A program made the position numbers and the translations under genes. Below the pieces are notes generated by a model that made no database searches, had not been told where the DNA came from, and was given only the letters and a program-made list of their open reading frames with translations. This document shows positions 21,487 through 32,339 of a stretch of DNA of 64,000 nucleotides, in pieces; position 1 is the stretch's first letter; each line of letters starts with the position of its first letter. This DNA comes from Mesodorylaimus sp. YZB2_4 (lineage: Eukaryota; Nematoda; Enoplea; Dorylaimida; Dorylaimidae): positions 682,001 to 746,000 of the forward strand of contig JASANH010001374.1 of NCBI GenBank assembly GCA_030248295.1, written 5' to 3'.

Positions 21487-22808
21487 CGAAAGGAAATTGC
21501 ACTCCAGCTTGCCCGCATATGTGTGCTCCGAGATCGTGACCAATACAGTAAGTACAGGGGGCTCCAGTGTCTGAAAATTGAGGATAGATAGGCACAATGA
21601 AGCATCAAACTGCTGCTTGTCCTTGCCCTCTAACGAGGCAATTTAGTGGTGTTAGGCCTAAGCTGCTGAAATCACATCAGTGGTCTTTGATTTTAATGAT
21701 CGCCCTATAATTTTCCAATCACCGTTTTGGGGAACTTCTTTGAAAAGCAACGGGTATTTATTGTGCACTTTAGAGTGCCGTCCCTCGTAGTCTTACCTTT
21801 CATGGTTCTCGAGTGCATCGGCCACAGTTTGTGTATTGGCTGCAGCCTGTGGGTATTTCTTCGGGATATTGGCGCCTTTGCTTCAATCGATAGCGAACAC
21901 CATCCCTGGCCTTGAGCAGAGCGTCGACCATCTTCGACACCCTCGGAGCTATAGTACCGTCCACGAAACCGTGCGCGACGAAGATTACTTCTCGACTAAG
22001 CAGGGCGGGTCTGTTCAGCTCAGCGATCATGTCTTCGATCTGGTCAGTGCTCGAGATATTGAATTGTTGACTGAATGTGCGAGTCCGAGCCCAGAACGTG
22101 GGTTGAATTTAAGCCAAGTCGTAGGCTTGCGGCCACTGGCAGCCTTGGTTCAGCTATGTGGCATCTGAAATGATGAGGTGACTCGATTAAGAGAGGATTG
22201 CAAGGTCGACTTGGACTCGCCACATTTATCAGTCAACCTGTAATATTATTGCTCGAGGTTCTGACTAGTTGACGTGAAGGTGGCTACAGTTCTCAAAAGG
22301 GTCTATGGCCAGTGCATCGTCTGCACCACCCCTCTATTGAATATGTCCCATGGTGCCTTGAAGCACAAACTTAGACGGAATCGCTATTTTAATGCGTGAA
22401 GGACAGTTTTGATGTTGCACCTTTGTGAGCTATGAATGGTGGCCTACAGTTGACTTCGCACTTGGCGCTTTTGTATGTGCACTGCACTTGCACCTAATCT
22501 TTCTCTAGCTGTCGCAAATTGCAACAAGTTTTGACTTTTTCTCAGAGAAACCCTTTTCTCGCTCCCTCTAACCCGAGCAGTAGGCCTTTTGATTCTCATT
22601 CGTTCACTTACTTGATACGTGCTAAGGACAGAGTACTTACAGAGGTTATCCTGAGGTCACTCGATAGTAAGCACCAGAGCAGCATCTGCCCAACAAGAAC
22701 CTCACCTTTTTTTCTCTCAGTGATGGCTCCATCCGCTGGGTACTTGACCGCCGCCGCGAATGTATTCTCGACCAAAATACACCCAAGCAGCACAAAAACA
22801 GCCCTCAT
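21487..22808 (-). pseudogene. Lipase pseudogene (copy 3)
   Basis: Exon 1 (22808-22706) is intact with signal peptide MRAVFVLLGCILVENTFA. Exon 2 starts at about 22169 and has two in-frame stops near its beginning (ATGCCACATAG and TTGGCTTAA). The oxyanion motif is FVAHGFVDG in place of FVVHGF, and the frame shifts after RDGVRY. Exon 3 keeps its acceptor near 21574 and reads GAPCTYCIGHDLGAHICGQ, in which the nucleophile serine is replaced by Asp. It breaks off near 21487 in sequence bearing the inverted LINE segment; the rest of the catalytic domain is absent. The promoter GATA sites survive. This is a dead copy of the host lipase family. Confidence 0.9.
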
Positions 22809-22905
22809 TTTTGCAGTACAAAATATCGAGCCTTCTTCGCATTCAGCTGCGCGTACGCTTCTTATATTCAACTAAATTTGGACAGCGCTTAAACTAATCC
22901 GATGA

Positions 22906-23024
22906 TGATAAGGGATAAACCTGCACCTAGAAGCTTATAGTTTGCTTGTTCTGCAGAGTCGAGTGTCGCGTACACTCCTTTCAGTACTCATTTTGCGTCA
23001 TCAGACATCATACGAGCAGATAAG
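22906..23024 (-). promoter_or_regulatory. Relic promoter of lipase copy 3 with GATA sites
   Basis: TGATAAG at 22906-22912, GGATAA just after it and AGATAAG at 23018-23024 keep the layout of the functional copies. Confidence 0.4.
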
Positions 23025-23219
23025 AAAAACCGTTTCAGGCATCTCCTTGAACCTTAAATATTTCAGAAGGTGCGTTTGCTCTAATATTTGTCCCCGACGG
23101 AATACAAAGTTGGCGTACTTGTTTCGCTCAGATCCGTTTTCAAAAATGTTAAAACTGTCATATTCTCTTAGAAAGGACTCGCACGCACTTCGCGCGCTTC
23201 TGACTGTGATTTTACAGGC

Positions 23220-24105
23220 AGCATATCTGGATGCTGGATAATCTTAAGCTACAGTACTTCAACAGGCAGCAGTATAGAAAGCCCAGGTTAAATTTGGTAG
23301 GACGGTTTCGTAGCTTCAGTTTACAGTACGCTCTATCCATCTCTCCTGTAAAATCAGGGGTGCCCCAGGGCCCCGTACTGGCTCCTTCATTATTCACAGC
23401 AATGATTGAACCGCTTTCATCTACTTAAAAAACACTTTCCCAGATTGCCTCCTGCAAGCTTTCGCTGACAATCTGGCCTTACTGGTACCTGCGAGGACAA
23501 ATGCTGATATCTCTGACAGATTGCGAGCCGCCGTCGCCTTTGTTGTACATAGCTGGAATTAAAGATTCCAGCTACAACAAACTGAACGACGGCCTGAAAC
23601 TGAATCCTATCAAAACCTAGGGTATTCTTTTCCGACTGGGGCGTCTGGCTCCAACGATTCCACGAGTCATTGCCGATGGGCGTGATTTGGTATTCATGGA
23701 ATCTTTGAAAAACTTGGCATTATTGTGTCAATTTGCGGAACATTGTCACATTGTATCGACTAAAGCCAGGAGAATGATCGGTGCTTTTAAACGCCGGTTT
23801 CGAAGGCATGCCAACTCATCCTTACGAACAATCTATACTCAATGTATTTAACCAGTTCTCGATTATGGATGCTGTGCCTGGACCCCGACTCACTGTCAGA
23901 GCGGCCTAATTAAAGACTTGGAGAAAACCCAGAAACTGGCTGTCCGTTCGATAATGAAAAGCTGGACTGTAGATTATAAGGAAGCGCTGCAGGCCACAAA
24001 TCTCATCCAATCGCAGCAACGCCGAAATAAGTTGAAGCTTGTTCAGTTTTGCAAATATTATCATGGACTGGCATTTTGCCGAAATCGTGTGTTCATTCAT
24101 ATTCA
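23220..24105 (+). mobile_element. Fragment of a second LINE (Jockey/CR1-type reverse transcriptase)
   Basis: The frame at 23231-23428 contains SGVPQGPVLAPSLF, the conserved reverse transcriptase motif of Jockey/CR1-type elements. Further on, FIHI-preceding sequence KTQKLAVRSIMK, and before it PVLDYGCCAWTPTH, are the usual C-terminal landmarks of such LINEs. The copy is 5'-truncated and crossed by several stops and frame changes. It is a different family from the LINE at 17738. Confidence 0.75.
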
Positions 24106-24109
24106 GGAT

Positions 24110-25090
24110 TGGACCCATCTCGATTCAGCCGGCGACCTGTTGCGGCTAGCGACCCGTTCGGGCCAGAATCCCCTTCTGGCCAGCATGGTCAACAGCAAGA
24201 ACAAAAGAAACCGTGTGTCAAAAGCCGCCACCACCAGTCTAGAAGTCATCAAGGACAAGCCTCGTTCTCCATGCGTCTACTGCGAGGGCGAGCACTGCGC
24301 TGATGAATGCTAACAAGTGCCTACAGTCGAGGAACGGAAGAAAAACCACAAGGACAACTGCTGGCGATGTCTCAAACCAGGCCATCGAACTAATCAATGC
24401 TGGGCGAAAACAAAGTGCTATCATTGTCGAAACGAAGCCATCATTCAAGCCTCTGCGACAAGCGATCAAATGCACAGCATATCGATACCAAGGTGACCGC
24501 AATCAAAGGGCAAACATGGACAACGGATCGAAATCAAAGCGAATGTCGTCCCGCAGATCGCTCAATCACTGTGGCGGAGCGCCGCGATGCTCGCGGATCT
24601 GAAGAACACTCTCGACACCTACGATCTAGACGATCCAATCCTGAACGAATCAGAAATGATCAAGATCGATGTGCTTATTGACTATGAGCCCATCATGGTA
24701 GGCAACAGCAGAGAAATCGGACCAAGCCTTTATCTCCGCAACTTTATTCGGATCGTTTTCGTAAAAGGGTCATTGTTTTCGGCCGAACCAAGGATCAAAT
24801 CAAAATCGCTGAGCCGGCCTCAACGTTCAACTGCTTTATCTCGTCAATCGCAATCAACAGTCATGAGCTGAACCACATCAAGGATAAAACTCAGATCAAC
24901 GACTTGTGGGAACTCGAGAGGATTGGCATCACTGACAAAATCAATAAACAGTGACGACGAGAAAGCCAAGCAGATCTTCAATGGAACTATCAAATTCAGG
25001 GACAATGGATATCAAGTGCAATGGTCGTAAAAAGAACATATCGATCAGCCCGGCAAAGCAGGTTCAGGTTTCTGTTCAACTGCATCCAAA
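24110..25090 (+). mobile_element. Fossil BEL/Pao-like LTR retrotransposon remnant (gag zinc-knuckle and protease region)
   Basis: Short conceptual fragments show a CCHC-type zinc-knuckle region followed by an aspartic-protease-like region, as in BEL/Pao elements. No LTRs, reverse transcriptase or integrase were recognised. It is a partial copy with multiple breaks and looks old. It abuts the LINE fragment on the left and a SINE-D copy on the right. Confidence 0.6.
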
Positions 25091-25094
25091 CACT

Positions 25095-25195
25095 AACAGC
25101 GCACTCGAAGGCGAAGGAACACATTTCACAAGAATTCACTTACTGCTCCGAGAGTCGAACACTCGCCCGTAACTGTTCACCTGGTGTATGACAGA
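25095..25195 (-). mobile_element. SINE-D copy (minus orientation)
   Basis: The B-box-like GAGTCGAACACTCGCCCG block (minus GGTTCGA-type) and the tail block near 25100 with CGCACTCGAAGGCGAAGGAA match the copy at about 31060-31175. Confidence 0.6.
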
Positions 25196-25617
25196 AACCT
25201 AAACAGCCACGAGGCTGGCAGCGCGACAGAGGCTTGCTAACTGTAGAATCGCTCTTGATTGGATCGCTTGAATTATTTTTTGCACTCGATCTTTCAGCCT
25301 TGAACTTGGACCAGCAAGCGCGACAATGCGCATGCCACGATTAGTGCAAAAACCATCAAATTTTGCCTCTCCTGGGCGAGCGTTCCTCTGGTGATAAAAA
25401 AGACCAGAATGAGGATCGCCAACGTTGAGAGTCCTGCCGCATGTACTGTAAGCAACAACAGGTTGTGCATAGCATTTACTTGTTGTCATCCGTTAAGTTC
25501 ACCAGATGTTCACTAATTAAAGTTCCACTATCGGAAAGCGAGGTCAGATTTGATACAGGGCAAAAGAGTGTGAAAGAGCTGCAAAAATACACACCAAATA
25601 TGCACACTGCATTTGCG

Positions 25618-28229
25618 TCAGTTTTCAGCACAAAACGAGGCCAGCGTTCCCTGTTTGGACACGGGAACGTACCACTGCCCCACAAAATCCGTGTCAGACC
25701 TTGCCCCAAACTTGGCGTAGTTGAGAGTCGTTTGCCACAATGGGAGACAGATCGATCCGTACCCCATTGATTGCATCTGCGTATCTGGTCCTTGACAATA
25801 TGGTTCCTTGACAGAGCATCCTTGCTCGCTGCTGTGTGCTTGACATTTTTCGAGGAACTTGCCATCGCAAGGGCCTTGGGCAGCGGGGGGTTCGACCCGG
25901 GGCTCGGAGAAAGCGCGGATCGAATCCAAGAAGTAATCAATGGCTCGTAAATGGCTGCATCCAATATTTATGGCGTCCCAACATCGGGGCTGCTCTCGCC
26001 CGCAATTGGGATAGAAATCGACGTGTCCGAGTGGGGTGAGGGTGCCGAACCCGTCCCATTCGCCATTCGTGTGGATCACATCGACGCAAGCTGCGCTGGC
26101 GTTGCTGAGGCCAGGGTGATCACAGTTATCGAAACCAGGTCCAGCTGGGTCGAGACCAGTGACTCGATCAAATGGGAACTCTGCCCCAGCCTGACCACAT
26201 ATATGCGCTCCGAGACTGTGACCAATGCAGTAAGTATAGGGTGCTCCGGTGTCTAAAAATGAAGGAAGACAGACATAGTTACATCAGGCCAAAGTTTGGG
26301 CAGCTGGGCATCCTTGCATTTGGCTTGTCAATACAGTCGTAGTGTGTCACTACTGCATTACTCAGTGGTCAGTGGTGTAACCCGCGCGCCTGGTGGGTTT
26401 TGGCGGGCACCCTGGCTTAGAAATGTTGGCCCCCTAACTTGATGTTTTAGCCGCGAGTGTAGCAGAAAGTCTCACCTTGCTGCAGTTGGAGTTTCTGTCG
26501 CGCTGACGGTCTCTTCTACTTTTTTTCAAAGTTTTTTGTGGGTTGGGCCCCGTGCCGCCCCAGTTCCTCCACACGAGGGCATCCTGTGCCAGCACCCGCA
26601 TCCCAGGATGATGCTGGCCGAGAAGGGAGGGACCTTACCGACTGGTGTTCAGGAACCAGTTTCCTGATTCTCTACTCGTTCGGCGTCCGCCACATAACGG
26701 TACTGGGTGAGCCCCCCCCCCCCCAAAGCCAGGTGTGCAAGGCCAGCGACGGGCTCGCTAAACTCATGTCGAAGACCAGTTCCCACTCTGAGAACGGACT
26801 AACTAAACTGCCGTCCTCAGCCGGAACAGAACTGCGGCCTCTCAGTCAGGGTTGCCGGCATAAGCAGTGCGGGACCAGCGGCTTAACCAACTGAGCCACC
26901 GCGGCTCTGGTCTCTTGTACTTCTGCCGGGCCAGGTTACAGTAATTTCTCAGATGTTTTGCGTAAGATTCCTTAACGACGAGCACAGGTTGACTCACGAT
27001 CAGACTCTAAACCTTTGGCCATGAACTGTTATCTTTCGTGGAGAATATGGCACTGCATGGAAACGCCCATACGGGTGACTGTAATCGTACTAACACATCT
27101 ACTGTACCTACAGCACGGGTGCCATGGTATACAGTTATAACTCGCATTTAATCGATAGGGGACAACAGGGAGGGTTAGCCCCCAAAAGATTTTGACTCAG
27201 TGCTAGGCAGTCGCTTACCTTTCATAGTTCTCGAGGCGAAGGCAATAGCACTGGCCACAGTTTGTGTATTGGATGCAGCCTGCGGATAGTTGAGCGGGAT
27301 ATCAGCTCCTTTGTCCCATTCGACTGAGAACACCATGTAATCCTCGACATTGAGCAGAGCGTCGGCCATCTTCGGCATCCACGGTGAGTCAGTCCCGCCC
27401 AGGAATCCATGCACGACGAAAACCACTTCTCGACTAAGCAGAGCGGGTCTGTTGAGCAGGGCGATCATATCTTCGATCTCGTCAGTGCTCGTGATATTGA
27501 ATTTTTGACTGAATGTGCGAGTCCGAGCCAAGAACGTGGGTTGAATTCTGGATAAGGTGTAGGCTTGCGGCCTCCAGCAGAGTGGGTTCAGCGAAGGGAC
27601 ACCTAAAAAGCGAAGTGGAAGCATGGTTGTTGTGGCCTGCTGATAGCACTAACTGGCAGATTGGCAATTTTTAAAGAGAAGATACGGCTCAAGACTTGAA
27701 CTGCAGTAAGCAAGCATAATGAAAAACATGTGGCCCTGACGGGAGTCAAACACGTAATCATGAGGAACTGGCCCAGCGCAACCTGTCTGAGCCGCTCAGT
27801 TTCTACTACGTTGCATTGCGATGCACTGGCAGAGGGTCTATCGCCACTGAAGTCATAATGAAGTCAGAATGCTTATTGCAAGATTTTGACACATAGACGC
27901 TATACCTCAATCAGGTATGAATTCTCTGTTCGGTAAAGACCTCACTTGAAACGGCCCGTGACTTCAGGACCGGAAGGCATCGCTGGAAACCTGATGAACT
28001 TGTGTGCTATACTCCCGCAGCTGACAAGCGCTTCGTATGCTCGCTTGGACAGCCCCTTTCTGCGTTCAGTGTGTGTCAGAGTAGCATATGTCTTCAACTC
28101 CTCGATTTCATGCCACAAGAACCTACCTCTTTTTCTCCTGACGATCGCTCCATCCGCTCTTTGCCCAATCGCCACGGCGACTGTACTTTCGACAAAAACA
28201 CACGCAAGCAGCACGATAACGAACCTCAT
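25618..28229 (-). CDS. Secreted lipase, pancreatic lipase/phospholipase A1 family (copy 4)
   Basis: Exons 28229-28127, 27602-27219 and 26252-25618 join in phase 1 to give 373 residues. The signal peptide is MRFVIVLLACVFVESTVAVA. The middle exon is 384 bp and contains FVVHGFLGG, and the last exon encodes GHSLGAH, the GLDPAGPGFD-type acid and CSHLRAIDYF, again with a seven-residue lid. The first intron's donor is GTAGGT. Intron 2 (26253-27218) holds a MITE-A that itself carries a SINE-C. All catalytic residues are kept, so it should be an active secreted enzyme. It is closer to copy 2 than to copy 1 in length and exon-1 layout. Confidence 0.93.
26376..26940 (+). mobile_element. MITE-A copy 4, split by a SINE-C insertion
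   Basis: It starts TGTAACC at 26376 and ends GGTTACA at 26940. The MITE body is interrupted between 26521 and 26909 by a SINE-C. Outer flanks are GTGG and GTAA, an imperfect 4-bp duplication. Confidence 0.75.
26522..26908 (-). mobile_element. SINE-C copy 2, nested in MITE-A
   Basis: Bounded by GGTCTCTTCTACTT (26508-26521) and GGTCTCTTGTACTT (26909-26922), a 14-bp target duplication with one mismatch. On minus the head reads GAGCCGCGGTGGCTCAGTTG, a tRNA-like A box, and the element ends in an A-rich tail (plus 26522-26537 is T-rich). The body matches 15846-16169 and includes a C-homopolymer. Confidence 0.85.
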
Positions 28230-28277
28230 CTTTGCCGTCCAATCTCGACTGTCGCTGGCACAGAACTTTCAGGTCCT

Positions 28278-28440
28278 TAATATATAGTCACCCTTGGGCT
28301 CAGGCTAATCGTAAGACGATGATGCCGAGGGGATAACCTATCACTAGAGCACTTGCGATTAGAAGTTTCTAATTCGCACCATCGAGTGCATTGCACTGCA
28401 CCCGCCATCGGCGTCACCAAGCGTCTTATGATCAGATAAG
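28278..28440 (-). promoter_or_regulatory. Lipase copy 4 promoter: TATA-like box and GATA sites
   Basis: A TATATATT block at about 28278-28287 lies 50 bp upstream of the start. GGATAA near 28330 and AGATAAG at 28434-28440 follow, at the same spacing as in the other copies. Confidence 0.45.
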
Positions 28441-29367
28441 CAAAGCCGATTGGCAGGCTGCGCAAGCTTTGTGTTTGTGACTTCTTGCGTTTGGATTTGA
28501 GCGCAAATTTTCACAACAAAAGCAAAGCTCACTGTTTAGGCACAAGGCAGGAAAATAAGCGGCCTAGCTCGCATGATCGTTTCGTTTGATGCATGCAGGT
28601 CTTGATTATAGCGTGGACTAGCTGCTCTGCTGGTTCAGAAAACCAGTCCCAATCCCTAAGCAAGTCGAGGCTGAACTCGGACTCGGACGGGTTTGCAAGG
28701 TGACTGGTCTTGAGTTCCTGGTATGAAATGGTTTTGCGGGCACTTCGTGCTTAGGTCCATCAGAGCCCCTTCGATGGCTGACACGTTTGAGAGCCTGAAT
28801 TGAGAGCCCAATGGTATGTCTTGTCAGCCCTAGTCTGTCCAAGGGCGAGCCAAGGACTTCAGGTGCAGTGACAGAACAGTACAGTCAAAACGAGATGTCG
28901 TGGACCCTGTGGCCATTACGGTATTTGGAAATCGACCTAGCTAGAAGATTTAGGACAAAATACAGCAGGAACACAGTGGATTTAGAACAAAACTTTAAAA
29001 GGTGCTGATGTACTGCTGTAATTCACTATTGTGATAGATGCAGTGTAGCACTTCTCATTTGCCAAAGTGAATTGCAATGAGACTGTACAATCAAATAAAT
29101 TATAGAAGCTCGTCTGGCAGTCGATACTCTGCGCAGAGCCAGCGCTTGGAGCCACCTGTCGGGATGATGTTTCAGGCATGGACTGGGCGGCGTACTAGAT
29201 TGGCTACCTTAGCTGTTGGCACGATTCACAAGTTCAACTGTTCGCCCCCCCATGAGTTGAATATAAGGACCAAACTTATCAGTGCATCAGCTGCACACCC
29301 GAGGGGCGTTGACTGAGTCTTGAGATCCAGTCCGTTGCTGAACCCTTATCCTGACTGGGTCGTTTCT
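28441..29367. other. No gene recognised; one MITE-A-related repeat fragment
   Basis: About 29105-29225 is a repeat of the second short family (here called B), with AGTCGATACTCTGC and GATGTTTCAG blocks. The rest holds nothing recognisable. Confidence 0.45.
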
Positions 29368-30408
29368 AGCTGCTGGCTGGAGAAGATTGCGCAAATAGCA
29401 CATGTCGTCTTTTGAGCTCGAACTTTTTGGTCAAATGGAATCCAAGAGGCAATTAATGATTTTGCTGCGTCGGAATAAAAGACCTTGTGCCGTGAACTTT
29501 GCTTTGAGAGCACTGTCTTCCCTGATAATTCTTGCACTGCACTTACTATACAATAGATGCGCTCTTCGCAGTTTCGATTCCGCTGCACAAAAGGGTCAGC
29601 GCATTGCCATGAATCTGTAAGAGCAGAATGTGTGCTTACGGTATTTCGAGTATGCGCTACACGAGGTTATCCATTGCAGGGTGCAGACAGGGCCACGCCT
29701 GCGTAAAACGGCAAATTCTCCACTGTTTTCCCTGATTCTTATTTTAATAAAATTATTGTCAAATACAGGACACGAAAACGAAACAAAACCAAGTATCGTG
29801 GATATAAAAAATTATATTGCGCTACTATCCTCCGACTACTTCATTATTTTTCCAACAGATGAACCTTCTCGGAAATGTCTCTTCGCTCATGAGCAGAAGA
29901 CGACCTGGAATGTGCCTCCAGTGCTGCACCCGTGCGTCTTGGTGTCATCGTTGGGGAACAGATACGCCTCGGGACATCCGGGTCCTTGGCACGTGACTGT
30001 CGGGCCACCAGCATCGGTCGATATTTGCATGGGCGTATCGAAACCCACGATGACACTGAGGTCGTAGAAATCCATGTTATTCCAACTGTTGAAACTGAAT
30101 TCGGCCAATGTCAATCCTCCCCAGCCGTTCTTGAAGTTCATCCCATTCCCGCCATACCCCTTGGCGCACGACTGACCAGGGTTCAGGTAGCATTCTTGAA
30201 CGGGACCTTGCCCATTTTCGGTTTTGATCACGGTCACCCCGTAACCGCATCGATTCACGAAATTCACGTTGGTGCCCAGGGCCAGCGTGGTCAAAGCGAA
30301 AATAAGCAACGCGGAGAATGGGTTCATTGTCACAAGCAGTTCGACTCTGCTGATGGCCTGAAAACCATAGTGAAGAGGCTCGCAGAGTCAGATTCACAGT
30401 CCTGTCTT
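29368..30408. repeat. Segmental duplication, copy 2 (pairs with 7057-8096)
   Basis: Same orientation as copy 1, carrying the intact thaumatin-like gene and its 3' flank. The two copies share long identical runs in the 3' flank, including the AATAAAATTATTGTCAAATA stretch. Confidence 0.85.
29887..30327 (-). CDS. Thaumatin-like protein, short type
   Basis: A single exon of 146 residues starts at the ATG at 30327 (an in-frame GTG six bases upstream is not needed). The signal peptide is MNPFSALLIFALTTLALG. The mature part shows thaumatin-family landmarks: VNFVNRCGYGVTV at the start, then TLAEFSFN and NNMDFYDLSVIVGFD, and GCSTGGTFQVVFCS at the end. With seven cysteines and about 128 mature residues it is shorter than plant thaumatin-like proteins, which have 16 cysteines, and resembles the reduced forms of invertebrates. 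Such proteins are secreted and thought to act in defence or glucan binding; that role here is inferred. The decayed copy is at 7579-8014. Confidence 0.88.
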   Translation of the reverse strand: MNPFSALLIFALTTLALGTNVNFVNRCGYGVTVIKTENGQGPVQECYLNPGQSCAKGYGGNGMNFKNGWGGLTLAEFSFNSWNNMDFYDLSVIVGFDTPMQISTDAGGPTVTCQGPGCPEAYLFPNDDTKTHGCSTGGTFQVVFCS

Positions 30409-30594
30409 TCGAGTCTTTCACTTTCCAAGTCTTTCAGAAGTCAGTTAAAAAATTACAGCAGAATTTTGCAATTTTTCCAACGGAAAAAGATACCAAAACT
30501 TTTTTGTGCTTGCAAATCATGTGCACCTGACTTTTTGCTAGAAGATCGTGAGTCAAAGTCAGATGGTTATCCGGGCATGATAACTTTGTAGAGG

Positions 30595-30720
30595 CTCGAC
30601 CGGCTCAGAGCCAGCAGCGAGCTTCACCCTGACAGGTGATGTTTCAGCCACGGACTAGGTTAGAAGACTTGATTGGCTGCCCTGGTGCAAAGCCGCTCTC
30701 CAGGGACCCAGAGGAATTAG
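30595..30720 (+). repeat. Family-B short repeat
   Basis: The stretch with GACAGGTGATGTTTCAGCCA and the following AGAAGACTTGATTGGCTGCC block recurs at about 29105-29225, 47990-48190, 58145-58262, 58845-58962 and 62800-62965. Confidence 0.6.
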
Positions 30721-31059
30721 CCTGATAGAATCCAAAGCTCGCCTTAACAGAGCCAGCAGCAAAACACCCATGCACGTGTCAAATGCACATCATAAAAACA
30801 CCAGCGGTAAAAACACCATTTTAGGTTTGGCGCCAACAGTAAGTGAGGGACATTCCTTCACCTCATACCCACAGTTACTGAGTTTGTGCCAGAGACCAAA
30901 CTGGGGTCTCTTATATTGCACTCTCCCCGGATATCACACTGGCTCTCTGACATGGTTTGCCCAACAACGACTATAGAAATTAAGTGAGAATCGTAAAAAA
31001 CTATTTGAATTTTCAGTTCAATTCACTCCAGTTCATGTTCATGTTTTACCGCATCACCA

Positions 31060-31175
31060 AACGTGTATGCGCACTCGAGGGTGAAGGCACATATTTTACA
31101 CGAAATGGTTTACCGGCCCGGGAGTCGAACACTCGCCCGTAACTGCGCACCCAGCGTGAGAGGCAGACGCCTAAC
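31060..31175 (-). mobile_element. SINE-D copy (minus orientation)
   Basis: On minus the element has an A-box-like GTTAGGCGTCTGCC, a B-box-like GGGCGAGTGTTCGACTCCCG and the conserved tail with CCTTCACCCTCGAGTGCGC. Confidence 0.7.
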
Positions 31176-31573
31176 CCAACACCAGTCCAGTCCAACACTC
31201 ACATCACAAACCACTTACTTTGTTCAGATGATTCAATGTTTTTCAGAGCACCCTGAAGAATCGAGTAGCTGGCAATGTCTTATATAAAAATCTTGAAGGT
31301 ACATTTTTTGAAAATGATAAGAGCTGCGCAGCAGGATGCGAACAGAGTTTGATAAATGTCAGTAAACATTCCGTTAACCAAGTGTGTATGGGAGAAGCTG
31401 TAAACACTGCACCAACAAGACACCTTCAAGGTTCATATTCTTTTAACGAATGAAGTTAATGTTGAATCCCAATTTTCTGGGGTTGTTTTCGCTTGTCGCT
31501 GGATGCCCCCATCATTACTGTGTTTCTGTTACGGAAAAAGCTGAAGCAGATGAGACGAGATAAAAGTGGATAA

Positions 31574-31663
31574 ACAAAAACTATGCCCTGAACACTGTAG
31601 AACCTGTCTTTTTGCGCGTCCAACGATCGCATCGAGTGTAAAATGACAGGGCATAGTTTTTGT
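31574..31663. repeat. 17-bp perfect inverted repeat
   Basis: ACAAAAACTATGCCCTG at 31574-31590 is the reverse complement of 31647-31663, with a 56-bp spacer. It may be a small foldback relic. Confidence 0.8.
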
Positions 31664-32339
31664 GTAAGAAACGTGACATTTCCTAGGTTCCGTGTATTTC
31701 TGTCTGGTTTTCGACAGTATATATATGAAGTGTATTTTGCTTGGCGTCTAAAGCCGGCCATGGAGTCCAGAAGTGAAGACCTATGTTAAGTGCAGCTATG
31801 GTCACGCTAGGAGTGCCTTTAGCACAGGAGGCTGACTGAGGTTCAAACTGTACCTACAGTATTAGGAGTGTTCGTGCACCCCAAGCATGAGACAGACTGC
31901 GCTGTGACTAATCAGTCAAACAGTAACGCATCCATGTTGAAGCAGTCTTGCAGGCACGAGGGTTTTGCGTGTTGTCAGGGCTTGATACTAGAGAAGGTTG
32001 TGGATAGGTGAAATTTTTCATTTTCATATTTTAGACAAAAGGTTTGGGTTTTCTAGTCCTAAGCAACTATGTCTGGGTTCATTTCAGAGATGGAGAATAA
32101 AGTTAAATCTGGGTCTTGAGGGGGAGAAAAGCCAGAGGGGAGGATTTGGAGGAAATACGGTAATTTCGTTGCATCCACGAAGGGGCGGGGCTTTTCTCAT
32201 TGGCCCTCAAACGTACATCGCGCCGCAGCTGGCGATTCAGCATCAACAACAGCTGCAGCTGATGATCTTCGTCCTGCCCTGGCCGAGCGGTGCCGTTGAG
32301 AGTGGACGGAGTAGATTTGGTGGTGGCCGAAGCTGGCTC

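Noticed and set aside
24110-25090. Possible complete LTR retrotransposon
   Set aside because: No LTRs and no reverse transcriptase or integrase seen; only an old partial remnant.
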